In this document: piece by piece, positions 23,448 to 35,400 of the stretch | How positions within the stretch are numbered: the stretch's first letter is position 1 | Layout: every line of letters begins with the position of its first letter | NCBI GenBank assembly: GCA_001643675.2 | Contig: LSRY02000031.1 | Location: 837,001-901,000 of the forward strand | Direction of reading: 5' to 3' | Length of the DNA stretch: 64,000 nucleotides | Source of the DNA: Monocercomonoides exilis | Taxonomy: Eukaryota > Preaxostyla > Oxymonadida > Polymastigidae | Made by a program: the position numbers and the translations under genes | The notes under the pieces: generated by a model | Database searches by the model: none | What the model was told of the DNA's origin: nothing | What the model saw: the letters and a program-made list of their open reading frames with translations, nothing else

Positions 23448-26257
23448 CCTCGTATGGAATGAAAATCAATTTTGATTAATAACTTTTATTCTTTTCCGGA
23501 TGATCAAAATGACCCTTAATAATTGTTTAAAAAGCAATTTGAAAAAGAAATAAAATCCTTCTTTCTGCAATCATTTTGAGAGCGTTTGGAAAACATCTGA
23601 GGCGCGTCCAAAGCAATGCAATTTCTTCAGTTCTTGCAGGGTATGAATCGGTATTTGCTGATGAAGGTGAAAATTTTTCATCAGGAAATAAAAATAATGA
23701 TTAAAAGAAAATTAATTTTAGGAAAAAACTTAATAAAAAATAAAATAAATACCTTTTCAAAAAGAAACTGTTATCCAATAAAATCACAAAAAGTTGAAAA
23801 CGCTGTATCTATTCAAACGATCTCGCAATCACCCTTTGCAATGTGTTGTTTCGAATAATCAAATGTCTCCTCTCGCAATGTAATTAATTAGCGATTCCTT
23901 CTTCACCAATTGTTCATCTCTTCGTTGAAAATATAAGGTGACCATCTTTCTTGTTCTTTCGATTTTTGCTGTTGCAAGTGTTCATCCACCCTCTCTTTCT
24001 TCTTCCTCTTCCCTCTTCTTCTCATCTTCTCTTCATTTTCTCTTTCTCCTTTGACAGATTTCTAATCTTTTCCTCAATCCTATTCCACAATTTCATTTCC
24101 TTTTCTTCTCTCTCTCGTTTCCCTTTACTTTTTTCTTCTTCGTTTTTCCTCTTCACTCTTCCTTTCACATGCTCCTCTGTTTCATCTTTTCACTCAGCTT
24201 CTCTATCTTCTTCCTTCCAAGCATATGAATGAGTTCCTCTCCTTTTTTCGTCCCCCGCTTTCTTGCTCCTTCTCATTTTTGCATATTTATCCAATTGATT
24301 CAAACAGCCAATGTTTGTTATTCAAAAATACTCATCTGCTTTTTTTTCAGAGAAAAGATGCCTTTCAAGAAATCCTTTGTTCCAATTGAGAGAACATGCA
24401 ATGTGAACCTTCTCTTCTCATATTCTTTAAAAAAAAGAAAAGAAGAAATTCCAAAAAATTAAAAAAACCAAATAAAAGAATTTCATATGTTGTAATTAAA
24501 ACTCAAAAATACATTTTCCAAAATAAATGAAAAATAAAAATAATTTCAATCGTTTCTCATTTCTCACATTTCTTCAATTTTTCATCATTCAAATAAATCG
24601 ATTTTAATACGTTAATAAGCACAAACACAATTAGCCCTTCTTTGCCAGCTTAATATTTTCATTGAAAAATGCAAATAACCCCATCCGCCTCTTCTTCCTT
24701 CACAATCTTTTGTTCTTCTCTTTCAGTTCTGCATTGCCCCTGCTTCCATCCTTTCCCTTTCTTTTCCACCTTTTTCTTTGAATTTTTCTTCTTCTTCATT
24801 TTCTTCACTTCCTTTCAATCTCCCTTTTAATGTCATCTTTTCTTCCCAAGCTTTTCCCATCATTACAAATTCTTGCCAAAGCCAGCGCTTTTCTGACAAA
24901 AGTGTGTGTATTTCAAAAATAATTGGTGTATCTTCAAAATATCTCGTGCTAAATTATCTAAAAAGATGATGGAGAATTGTGAAAGCAAATTGAATAGAAT
25001 TTACGAACAAATGACTTAAACCTCGTAATGAATGTTATGTGGTCGATGTTCAAGTGATGTTCAAAATATTGCTTTTCAATGTTAAAAAGCAATCAATGCA
25101 CTTTCGACAAATCTGATAAAGTTGCAATGGAAATGGAAACGCATTCAAAGAAGAATGCAAATCGGAACGGAATTGAATGTGGATTTGGAAAATTGACGAA
25201 ATCAATGAAATCTTTTTGGCTTCACTTGGAAAGGTAAATATGACATATTGACTATTGAAGATAATGTTGGCAAAAAATGATGGAGTACTCAAAGGCATAT
25301 TCTGTTTGTGAGTAAGGTGTTTGTGGTGCTTTGTCAAAGGAATCAACATCTGCTTCGCTGTTGACAGCAGTTTTGCTCTTACTGTTCAAAAAACGGATGT
25401 TAGCGGACTCTTCTTTTATGTGTTGCCTTTCTTCAGAATTTTTTGTTTGATCTGGCTGTTGAACTGCACTGGAAAAATGAGGATTTGACAATTCTCCTTC
25501 AGTTGAACAAGCCTTCACTTTCAATTCTTTTGTTCCTGCTTCTTCATCGCAAAATAGAATGGAGTAGTTCTTGCCTTTTCTTTTTCGATGCTGCCTCACA
25601 ATAAGGTTTTATTTAAATTTTTCAGTTATCAAAACATTTGTTATGGTTGAAAAAAAATTGAATGCAATTCAAATATCTCAGCTAAATATCAATTTAATGA
25701 GTAATTTTTTTTTCCTTTCTTTCCTTTTTTTTTTTTTTTCTTTTTCTTTTTCTTTTTTTTTTTTTTGGAAGTTTTCAGTATGTTCGTTTTCTCTCAAAAG
25801 AAACAAGCTCCTCTTCCATTCTTATCAGTTTTTCAAGCGAGCAAATGTTATTAAAAAATTCGCAATAGATTTATAAAATATAACACAACAGAAAACAAAA
25901 CAGAAAATCATCCAATAAAACTTCACAAAAAAATTAAAAAAATCAAAAATAAAAAAAAAATAAAATCGCAAGCATTTTATTTATCGAGAAATCATTTAAT
26001 TATTTATCCTTCTCTATTATTGAAAGAGAAAGAAGTGAAACAATTATTTTCTCTTTCAATCAAATCAAAACAAATCAATCTGAACTTTTACAAAACAAAA
26101 TTTAATAAAATTATATTTAAGCCAATATAAGAAAGCAATCATTCAGTAATAAATAGTAAAAACCACAATGTTTGAATGCTTTCCATCCAGGAAAAAGAAA
26201 AAAAAAATCAATTTATCAAAATTTCGAATCTTTCATGATTTATTCTCAGATGTCGAA
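23448..26257. other. Gene-poor region with a low-confidence minus-strand ORF
   Basis: Mostly AT-rich. At about 23950-24230 and 24690-24860 the minus strand is purine-rich and translates to broken Lys/Glu-rich peptides like those of the golgin and other low-complexity genes, with stops in all frames. Minus-strand 25252..25599 is a 115-codon frame of normal amino-acid composition with no recognised domain; it might be an exon of an unknown gene. A T/C-rich tract lies at 25708-25767. Nothing else is supported. Confidence 0.4.
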
Positions 26258-28136
26258 TCAGGCAGATTGAGCTGGCTGATCCTTCATTTTCATCCGGCAA
26301 ATTGGGCACTCTCCAACAGTCTCTTCCCAGTCACTCCCGCAGTTGCGATGGAACGAGTGTCCACATTTGTATATTTGTACTGAGTTTTTGTCCTGTCCTT
26401 TGTGGAAAATTCCACACACCTCCGGCACAGCCACATCATATGGCAGTGTTGGATGCTTCACAACTCTCCCACTGGGCAATGCCTCGATCTGCAGCAAAAG
26501 AAACTTTGCTGTTCCGGCTTCCTTCTCGTCGTGTGTCGTCTACTTTTCATTCCCCGCCTTCTTCCATGACATTTGCATCCTTGTCCCATCCTCTTTCACA
26601 GATGAAATCCGCCATCTGCAATCATAGAATCCCGGCTTCAGAGGCACAATCTGTTCCAGACAGCAAGGGCAGAACGGTTTTCTCCCCTGCAAATCAAATT
26701 TCTTCATTCCCCATTGGCAAATTACCTGCTTCTTGAATGCAGGACATCCCTCGTTCTCGCATATTCCTTCGATGTTGATACCACTTCCCACAACACGCCA
26801 CGGTGGAGCTGTGTTGCTGAACGACATATCCACCAACGCATCCGTGTTCGTCACATCCACAAATGCATGCGACGGACAGCTCCCTCCTCCGCGTAACCTC
26901 AAAACAAGATTGATAGTAGCTTCTTTTTGAATTTTATAGTCCTTCAAAGTACGAGCATTTTCCAACTGCCTTCCAAAAAATATCATCCTCTGTTCAGATG
27001 AAAATGTGTTGTAACGATTGTATATTCTTTCTTCCAACTCCTCAATGGTCATCTCAGAATTAACATCGATTAGACGTGTTTTTCCTGAAAGTTTTTTGAT
27101 GAAAATTCCAAACATTCCTTCTCTTTCTTCATGTGCACAAAGCCTATATTTATCTTTAAAGCTGAATGAAGAAATCTTCCTGTCATCATCCATTATCCTT
27201 CCTCTCCCAATGAGCGTCATATTATCTGCACAAATTCCCACTTCCGGTTCCAATATCTTCTTCAACTCTTCCACGAGCATCTCCTTTTCTGCTTCAGTGA
27301 ACAGTTTATTTCCTTTGCCATAATCTATTTGCAGCGTAAGCGTTTGAGATCCATTTTGCTCAGCAGCCTCTGATCCAACATTTGATGGGTTTGAGTTAGA
27401 GGATGGAGTGGATGAGGAAGGCGTCTATGAAGAAGCCTGCTCTTGCAAACAATTCGCTGTAACCAACTGATAAATACAGCAGGACAACCCACATTGCCCG
27501 CAGTACGTTAGCTTAGATACATATTTTTCTTCTGAACTTTCCCAAAGTTTGAAACGCCCTCTTTTCCATGTTCCGGAATACTTCGTGCCCGTTTCCGAAA
27601 CAATAGAAATCCATCCAACAGGAATATGTAAGTTCCCAAACACCATCGCAACGAACTCGTTTATCTCTGTATCTGGCCTCACATTTTCCACCGCAACCAC
27701 TTTTCCTTTCATTTCGTTGTTGCAAACAGTCACGCGAACAGCAAACGGTTTTGAGCTGCGCGGCTCTGGCGAAATATTTTCTTCAACTCTTGGCAATAGC
27801 TCTTCATTTTCAGTGGCTGTGGCCTCCGCTCCAGCTGAAGATCTTCGCTTCACTAAATAAATTGTTTCTCCAGTATTCTGTTAATAAGATAAAGAATGAC
27901 AAGAAAGAGAAGTTGAAAACAAAAGAAATGGGCCACACTTCAAGAACATCTCGCACTGTTGCATCGTCAGATACAATCTTTTGCATTTGAGTGAAATACA
28001 AATCACGCGCATCAACATCGTATTTGTTCGCAAGCCCTCGCAAAACTCCCTTCATCCAATCATCATTATTCAGATTTAATGAAATGTTCCCCTCCTTGAA
28101 TGTGCAAAATTTCACTGTTTGCGTGTTCGTTGACAT
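26258..28136 (-). pseudogene. Ubiquitin-like plus RING-H2-like protein, interrupted by one TAG
   Basis: Read as complement(join(26258..27424, 27521..27877, 27939..28136)). In order: an N-terminal beta-grasp-like segment (MSTNTQTVKF...); a second region with a conserved-looking beta-grasp (PFAVRVTVCNNEMKGKVV); a Ser/Pro linker; a third segment; a ubiquitin-like domain ending LVLRLRGGG; a Cys-containing extension ([22 protein letters not shown]); and a C-terminal RING-like motif C-x-H-x2-H-x2-C-x11-C-x2-C (YKCGHSFHRNCGSDWEE, ECPIC). Ubiquitin-RING fusions of this layout occur in many protists, and an E3-ligase-like role is inferred. TAG at 26540-26542 lies between ...WKKAGNEK and TTHDEKEAGTAKF in the same frame; the RING follows the stop. 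The first RING zinc pair is incomplete (C-G-I-F). Introns are 61 bp (GTGTGG) and 96 bp (GTATCT); the 96-bp one removes another in-frame TAG. It may be a pseudogene, a truncated functional gene or a base error. Confidence 0.75.
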
Positions 28137-28756
28137 TCAGTTCAGTTTTCTTTTTTGATCGCAACTCTTTAAATTTTTTGTTGGATTTCGATTTTATAAA
28201 ACTGTTACGTATTTCAAAAATCAGAATTTCACGAGGTGAGGGAAAAAATCTAAATGTATCTTTTTTCGGTTGTTCACCAAAATTTTTCGTTTCAAAAAAA
28301 ATATGAAAATTAATGAAGGTTTTTTTTCTTTTTTTTATAAAGAATACATTTGTTCACTTTCTTTTCTTCGATCTGAGAGTTTGTAATAATTGGACGTAAT
28401 GGATTTCTTTCCGAATTGTCTCTTTCCATCATTTCTTTTCTTCTCTGTGATCTTGTTTGAACAATAAACTGGATGCATTTTTGTTCTATGATTTCATTTT
28501 CGTTTTTCTCGTTTTCATTGTTCGTGGTATTTTCATGATTTTCGCAATTATACAAAGACTCATTGTCATATGGCTTTTCGAGATGGTCTGGTTGTGAGAT
28601 CTCTTCTCTTGCTTTCACTGTTTCATGGCCTTCTGGCAAACGTGATTGTTGATTGATTGTCATGATGGAATCTTTTTCGTCTGGTGCAGTTGTGGATGGA
28701 GGAACCGTGGAAGGCTGTTGAATTGCTTCCTTTGTCTCCTGATTGGACGATATAAT

Positions 28757-29134
28757 CTAGGCCATCTTGTTTGATATGTTGGATTTGAAATAATGTTTAA
28801 TCACCGTGTTGCTTCTGGGGGATAATCTTGCGAATTTTGCCACCTGTTCGACTGGAGTTCCCGCCATTGTTAAGGCTGATATGGAGGCGTGTTTCAATGT
28901 GTATGGGCTGTAGTTCGAAGGGATTCTTGCATTTTTCATCATTTCGCTGGCTGCTTTTCGAATTACTATGGCTTTCAAAGGATCGTATGTTGAAGAGCTC
29001 AGAAATAGTTTATTGGAAGTTGGATTGTGAATGTTCACTCGACCCCACAAGAATTTGAAATGTTGAAACATATAAAATGTCTCCCATCCACGTTGAACTT
29101 GCAACGCCTGTAAAGCACTCTTTGGCCAGTTCAC
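28757..29134 (-). pseudogene. Tyrosine recombinase C-terminal region of the DIRS-like element
   Basis: 125 codons containing the C-terminal catalytic part: SPYTLKHASISALTMAGTPV (the R/K-H box, with LKH where LRH is common) and ten or more residues later ARLSPRSNTVIKHYFKSN with the candidate Tyr nucleophile. It closes with TAG at 28757-28759, but the same frame stays open to 28310, so the stop is probably a mutation. The N-terminal half of the recombinase is not visible as an intact frame. Confidence 0.75.
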
Positions 29135-29677
29135 GTGACATGTTTCTTGATGCTAAAATCTCGTTCTACCACGATTCTCCCTTTTCAGTTATGGATTAAT
29201 TAAACATATTTTCAATCTCCCTGGAGGAAGAGTTTCATTCATTAACTTCATCAATATTCGTTCCTTGATAATCACAACCGATCTCCTCCATGTCCAAGAG
29301 ACGTGATTTGTGTTTTTCTGAAGAGATTTCCATATCTGATGCTTCCAATCGGGAAGAAGAAGAAGAAGAAGAAAAAGAACTTGAGCTTTCTCCATCGCTT
29401 CATTTGGGATCACTGTTAGTCTCAAAGGAACTTGTGGATGTGCAAGAACTGTCTCGTTTCTCCATGAAATATGAAACCCGTCTTGACATAAATTGCTTGC
29501 TGGTCCACACCATCTCGTTGATTTTGTGTTTTCTTTTGTTGCGAAGGCATCGAGTGTGATGTGCATCTGAAGCTGATTGGTGATCTCTTTAAATGTTTCT
29601 TGTTCGACTTCGTAATCTCCTAATTTTGTAAATCTCTATTGACCGTCTGAACTGAGGTTTTTCTCTCCAGGAATATG

Positions 29678-29990
29678 TTAAGATCTCACGACAACTTTCA
29701 GCACTTGGGTTTGATTCCATATTTTCTTCAGAAGGGTTCTGAGATTCGGACCCGCTCCCCATCGATTCAGATTGTAAACTGCTGTTGTGTTGTCTGATCG
29801 AATAAACAGATTTCTTATTTCTTGATTTCGAATGGAATTTGAGAAATGGGCGATGGCTTGATTTATAGCGAATAACTCTCTGTAATTTGAACTTTGGTTT
29901 CTGACTGGAGGTGGAAGAGGTTTGTGAAAGTCCAGCATTTGATTGTTGACTTATAGTGTTGCGCCTATGGCAAACCCTGATGCATCTGTC
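29678..29990 (-). pseudogene. RNase H-like domain of the DIRS-like element
   Basis: TTDASGFAIGA (first Asp, about 29985-29951) is in one frame and SSNYRELFAINQAIAHF, FIRSDNTTAVYNLNRWGAG (Glu and Asp residues, about 29880-29750) in another. Together they match the DIRS-type RNase H layout. The frame change between the two parts lies near 29940. Confidence 0.7.
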
Positions 29991-30303
29991 GTAAGAATTG
30001 CTTCTGGTCGAAACACTGGATTCAATCTCCTTGGTTGGTTCACTTTCAGCCTTTCGCTCCACTTCCTGAGGCAATTAGTTATCGATGCATTCACGCGCAT
30101 TTTTCCTTTCCATCCACTCAGACTCAAAGCTTTGTTTTGAAGTTTGAATAGTTGTGACAAATTCGGGAGGCTTCTTGACACACGAATCTGGTTGCATTCA
30201 GTTTCCCTATCAACGAGGTAAACTTCTTTATCGAAACAACTCTGTTGTACTGAGCAATCCTCCTCCATTTCTTGCACTCTTTCATCAGTTCGGTTTTCTT
30301 CGA

Positions 30304-31090
30304 TCACTTCACATATAACACAAATCGATAGGTATCCCATTGGAAGCCTAATATTTTGAGCTGCTGACTTGGAACCAAATGACATTTTTCTGAATTGACC
30401 AATAGTCCCAATTTGTTGAAAAACGAGAGGGTTTTCTCCACTATAATATTGAGTTCTTGTGGATCTTGATGAAGAAGAACAATATCGTCCAGGTGTGCAA
30501 CATTTTTCACATTCCATTCCTCCCTCATTTATTTTAGAACTTTTCTCATCTCTTTTGTGAACGTTTGATGCGCGTCTTTGAATCCAAAAGGCATTCCGTG
30601 GTAAGCGTAGTATTTTCCTTTTAAAGCTTACGTAAGGAATGGCGATAATTCTTCGCTGACTTTTATAAGATAATAAGCTTGGCTCAAGTCCAATGTGACT
30701 GCGTAATCTTTTTCTTGCATAATTTTCTCCACCGTTCTGTGGTCTTTTTGCTTGTAACAAATCGTCTTGATTGCATTGTTGAGTCTTCTGCAATCCACGA
30801 TCTGCCTCCAGCCACCGTCTTTCTTTCTTATTGCAAACACTGTATTCAAATGCTTAATATCCTTCTCCTGAATCAATTCGATGATATTTGTTTCCAGTTG
30901 CTTCTTGATTATCTCTGAAAAGGCTTGTTGGGATTTTTGACTCAAATGCTCCAAAGGGTTGAAAACTCCTGTTTTTTGAGTGATTCCTTTGCGGCTTTGT
31001 TCCTCCATGCAGGGATGACTCCTTTCCTAATAATTCGTGCTCCTCCAATTTCTTCCCATTCTTCTCGAAATAAACAAGTTCTTCCTTCAA
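30304..31090 (-). pseudogene. Reverse transcriptase domain of the DIRS-like element
   Basis: Split over at least three frames. 31008..30628 carries NTVFAIRKKDGGWRQIVDCR and YAVTLDLSQAYYLI (palm motif A, catalytic Asp). A second frame near 30620-30530 carries YHGMPFGFKDAHQTF (motif B) and ends at TAA near 30531. 30528..30304 carries VAHLDDIVLL (motif C, with His for Tyr) and LGLLVNSEKCHLVPSQQ (motif D/E). Domain identity is clear; the gene is dead. Confidence 0.8.
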
Positions 31091-32001
31091 TCATTGTCTC
31101 TTGTCGGACTTTTGTGGGATGTTGAATGCTGTTCGTTTCTTCTAGTTAAAGAAACGACCTCTGATTGTCTTCTTGAAGCGAAACCTGAAGCTCTTGGTCG
31201 CAGTCGGATTTGGTTTTGTAGCCTTGACAACCGGGGAGCTGCTTGAAAAAATCTGTGGCAAACTGATCTTCTGGTTGGAATTGTTCTGGCTCTTAACGAA
31301 CTTCTTCTCATAGGCCAGCTCGTTGTTTGCAGCTTGAATTGTTGACTCTTTTCTGTTTTTCTCCATTCTTCCAGAACTTCTGATTGCCTTTGAGTTTGAA
31401 GACTGGAAGCTGAGCTTTCCTTCATCTGTGCAGCTGCCCTAAAGCCGAATCTTCCTTGAATTCTTACAGATCTTGCATCCTTCAGCTCTTTAGAAACTAA
31501 TAAAATTGCATCTGAAATTGATCCTTTTTCGTCATCTTTTTCTTTTAATTTCGAGTGTGAATAAAGCAGAATTTTAATAGCTGGATATTGATATGCTTCA
31601 GAGATCTCGCCTGCCTTTTCCAATGCGTCGTTCATCCAATTATCTGTTCTCGAAGCAGTAGGAGGGGCCTTTGGCAGAAATGGACTTAAATCATCTTCCT
31701 TCAGGTTAATAATAAGATCTTCCAAATATCTTTCTGGAAAATCCATATCGTATAAGCTGCAATCCGGATCTCTGAGAAATATTGTTTTAAAATTATTTTC
31801 TAGTAGCAAACTATCCTCGCCATGGCTTTCTTTTGCTTCTGAAGCTCCCGGGATCTGTTGGGAAAATTCAGAACTGGAATGAGAAATCATACTCGAAAAC
31901 ATCTCTCCCGGAGGTCCATCTGACATCATTGATGTGGCAGAATTCAACGCGGGTCCAGTGCTGAGTGGAGAGCTGGGGAGCATTCTTTTTCCAAATTGCA
32001 T

Positions 32002-32425
32002 TGTTCAAAAAGTATATTATCTTATGAACGTTGTGATTTTTTATAATTTGACAGAATCAAATAAATTATTGAAGCTTGATGAAAGAAGTCTTTCTCCCTG
32101 CATATCACCTCTTTTCATAAGAAAAAATACGCTTCATATGTTATAAATTTAACAGATTCAATGTTAATCTTTTAAATGAAAATAATTATGTTTTATTATC
32201 AAAAAGTGGTGATAACAATTGAAGTTATAAAAAAAAGGTCGGAGTTGAAAAACATAGATCAGAGATAAATCGAGAACCAAATTATCTTTACAATAATAGC
32301 AAGATTTCTTTTTCAAACAATTACAACAATCAAAATTAAAAGATAAAAATTTTTAACCCGAGAATAACAATAAATTATATCTTTTCAAAGATCATTGAGG
32401 ATTTCTAATTCTCCCATTTTATACA
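32002..32425. other. AT-rich spacer, nothing supported
   Basis: It lies between the gag end of the DIRS-like element and the 3' end of the kelch gene. No frame or repeat was recognised. Confidence 0.5.
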
Positions 32426-35400
32426 TTAACGAAGGTTCGAAACAATATGTTCATCCAATGAAGTTTTCATTTCCTCTGAATATTCACGATACACCGATCT
32501 CCGGTTCACTTTCTTTGACGAATCATGAAAAACAGTTGTGATTTTCTTTTTGACTTTTCTTCCACATGGCCAGTTGACATTCACCATCCTTTCAAATATT
32601 GGTAATATAATTCCAAAATATCCCAAATATACGAATGTTCCTCCAAGTGAAGTTAGGAGCATCCCATAAGTTACCTTATTTGAACGTTTTGTGATAGCCA
32701 CAGTTTTTTCCATTTTCAATAAAATATTAATTCCAAATCCAGTCGAAAAATACATATTCGATTCATCTTCCAATGAGCCAGCGTTAAATGAAATATGGTT
32801 TAATAGATGACCCTCTCCAGATTTATATTTGCTGCTTGTGTTCTTTTCATTCCTAAAGATCGAAGGAATAATCTCCAAAGTGACATTCAAGGGATTCGAT
32901 CCATGTAGCACGAATTCTTCATTACTAACATAAATACCTTCCATTATTGACTGATAAGTATCAAGATCATCTTTAGCTTTTTTTTGTGCAGGAACAGCTG
33001 AGTCAAAAGATGCATGAATCTTTATTGCTCTGCATGAAGCATGACTTTCGGACGAGAACAATGAAAAGAATGTTGCTTGTGAATTTATAAGATTATTTTC
33101 ATATTTTGACGCTTTGAGAGTTAACCGGCAGTTTTTTGTTGGAGGATAATAAAGATTGGAAGATGGCATTTGAGTGCAACTTCTCGAAATTTTTCGGAAC
33201 ATATCATCATTTTCACTAACATACCAATCTTTTGAAGACAATTTATGAACATAGAAAAAAAATGAATATAAAAAAAATGAGCTACAAAAATATTAGTTTG
33301 CGAGCACACCGAATAGATCAAAAGTTGTTTTTCCTAATCCTAAATTCTCAGAGCATTTTCCAGTTAATTCATTTGTGTTATCACTCCCGTTTTCTATGCA
33401 TTCACCTGTATAATCAATCAAAGTCAACTCCACTTTTATATTCTTGTTAGAAATTTTTGAAATATCTGCATCGTCTACCATAGATATATCGACGGTTGAT
33501 CTCGTTTCACTTGTGTTGAAGAAGAAAAATGTGATGATAACCAATAGTGCAGCACCAATAACGAAGCAAAAGGCAACTATTGTGACAAATCCGCCAAATG
33601 TTGTTTTTTTTATGTGCTTGATTGTGGAATGGGTGTCTGGATCAAGCTGATCAACATATTTATCAGAATAGCTATCCAGCTTATACAAAAACGCTTTTGT
33701 TGGTAAACATAAAAATGACAAAGCAATAATAACACCAACAAGAATAGAACCACCATAAAGTCCAATTGTTAGCCATTTCTCTTCAGCCGCTGTTGCTTCC
33801 AACGGACTTGGTTGCTGACTGACGAAATCAAAATTTGGTTTTTTGTTATTTGATGAAGCTGAACCGATTGGACAATATTGTTCATCAGTGCAATTTTCAA
33901 TATTGTGGTATTCACCATTGAGAAAATAAGCACCTTCATTTTCAGAGAATTTTTATGCAGGAACTGGAAGACATCCAAACTTTTGCGATCCAAAAGCTGT
34001 TCCATATGTTCCTTTCGGGCATGGTGTGCAATTCTTATTTCCATACTCATCTGAGAACTGTCCAGGTTCGCAAAGCTGACATTCTCCATCCGTGTCTTCA
34101 TAAGTTCCAGGCGAACATTGAATATATTTATCATTTAATCTGATCATTCGAAAAGTGTCAAGTGCATTCGGCAACACTGTTCCGTTTTCACTTACTTGTC
34201 TTCCACCAAAACAGACAACGCTTCTATCAAAAACTGTACAACCAGCTTCAACAACATCAAGATGTATACCGTTTGATAAGAACGATCCATTATCTTCCGT
34301 TGCGTTACAAGTCCAATTTTCAAAAACTTCAATCACCATTAAAGAATCTTTTGCTTTATTTCTATTTCTTCCTCCCAACATCACAATTTTATCATCAAGA
34401 GGTGAGGCAACTCCATCATAATTGTTGAATATTTTAAATTTGACATCATCATTGTTTGAGTGATTATTTCCACTTGTTGAGAATGACTCACTTGAATTAT
34501 TTTTCTTTGTTTGAGAGCCATTTTTAGTTCTGCTAAACCTTTCATATATATTTTCAACAAATATTCCATAAAATGGAGTTGTCCCAACATTCCCTCCAAA
34601 TAACAACAGTGATTGCTTCATATCTGAAGATTTTCCTTTATCAATATATGAATTTTTTTTTCTGTTTTGAAGTTTAGTTTTTGTAATATCTTTTCCTTTT
34701 GTTCCATTAATAGTTGAATCTAACTTATCAGCTGATTCTGTATAATTCTTTTTTTCTTCCTTTTCAGAAATATTATCTGATTCTTTTGATCTTGCCCACA
34801 TATTTCTTACTAGAATAGATGATTTAAAATTCTCAATATGTTCTGCTGAAAACTCCCAAATGTTCAGTGCGAAGTTGAAAACATAACAACGGTCGTTTAT
34901 GTATCCATCTGCTCTCTGACCACCAACAACAAAAAAATAATCCATGTACATTGTGCAAGCTGCTCCAAACACTGGATATGGCTTTGCAAAAGAATTTTTA
35001 CCAAGCTGATTCCATGAATAAGTTGAAAATGAAAATCTCCACAACTCATTTGAAGGTTCAACTTTTCCGGTTTGTGGGTTTGGGCCTAAACCTCCAAATA
35101 GTAAAATGCTTCCATTTTTAAAACAGTAAGATGCCAATTCTCTTGCAGGAGGTGTTTCAGATGTTATTTCAGGTAATTGGATAAACCATTGATTTAACTT
35201 AATTACATAGATATGAAGATCGCTCAATATTTCTCCTGTAATAGGGTCTCTTCCACCATAAACAAAAAACGCTCCATTGCTGAACCCAACAATTGGATTA
35301 ACTCGAGGAGATGGTGCAAAATCCATTGCTTTGATTAAACTGATAAACGGATCACCGTTGATTCTTGATAACAAATTGTGTCCAAGGATTGTTTCCGCTT

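Larger units (their letters stand above)
28310..32001 (-). mobile_element. Decayed DIRS-like tyrosine-recombinase retroelement
   Basis: Read right to left on the minus strand: a gag-like region (32001 to about 31100) with an Arg/Ser-rich C-terminus that changes frame near 31366; reverse transcriptase (about 31080-30300) with EEWEEIG, NTVFAIRKKDGGWRQIVDCR, YAVTLDLSQAYYLIKV, and a catalytic HLDDIVLL where YxDD is usual; RNase H (about 29990-29680) with TTDASGFAIGA, SSNYRELFAI and IRSDNTTAVYNLNRWG; the downstream pol block ITLDAFATKEN...PDWKHQIW (29566-29310); then a tyrosine recombinase C-terminal half (29134-28757) with YTLKHASISALTMAG and a HYF tyrosine, followed after an in-frame TAG by a tail to 28310. 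The order RT-RNase H-YR on one strand is that of DIRS/Ngaro/PAT elements. At least four frame changes and several stops show it is inactive. Terminal repeats were not identified. Confidence 0.85.

Noticed and set aside
25708-25767. Poly-T/C tract as a telomere or origin signal
   Set aside because: A simple homopolymer-like tract with no repeat unit of telomeric type.
26690-26728. 39-nt GTAATT...TTTGCAG segment that looks like a 3n intron in the ubiquitin-RING gene
   Set aside because: The translated segment ([13 protein letters not shown]) fits the conserved pattern of the Cys-rich extension as I remember it, between CPAF and CPCC, so it is more likely coding.
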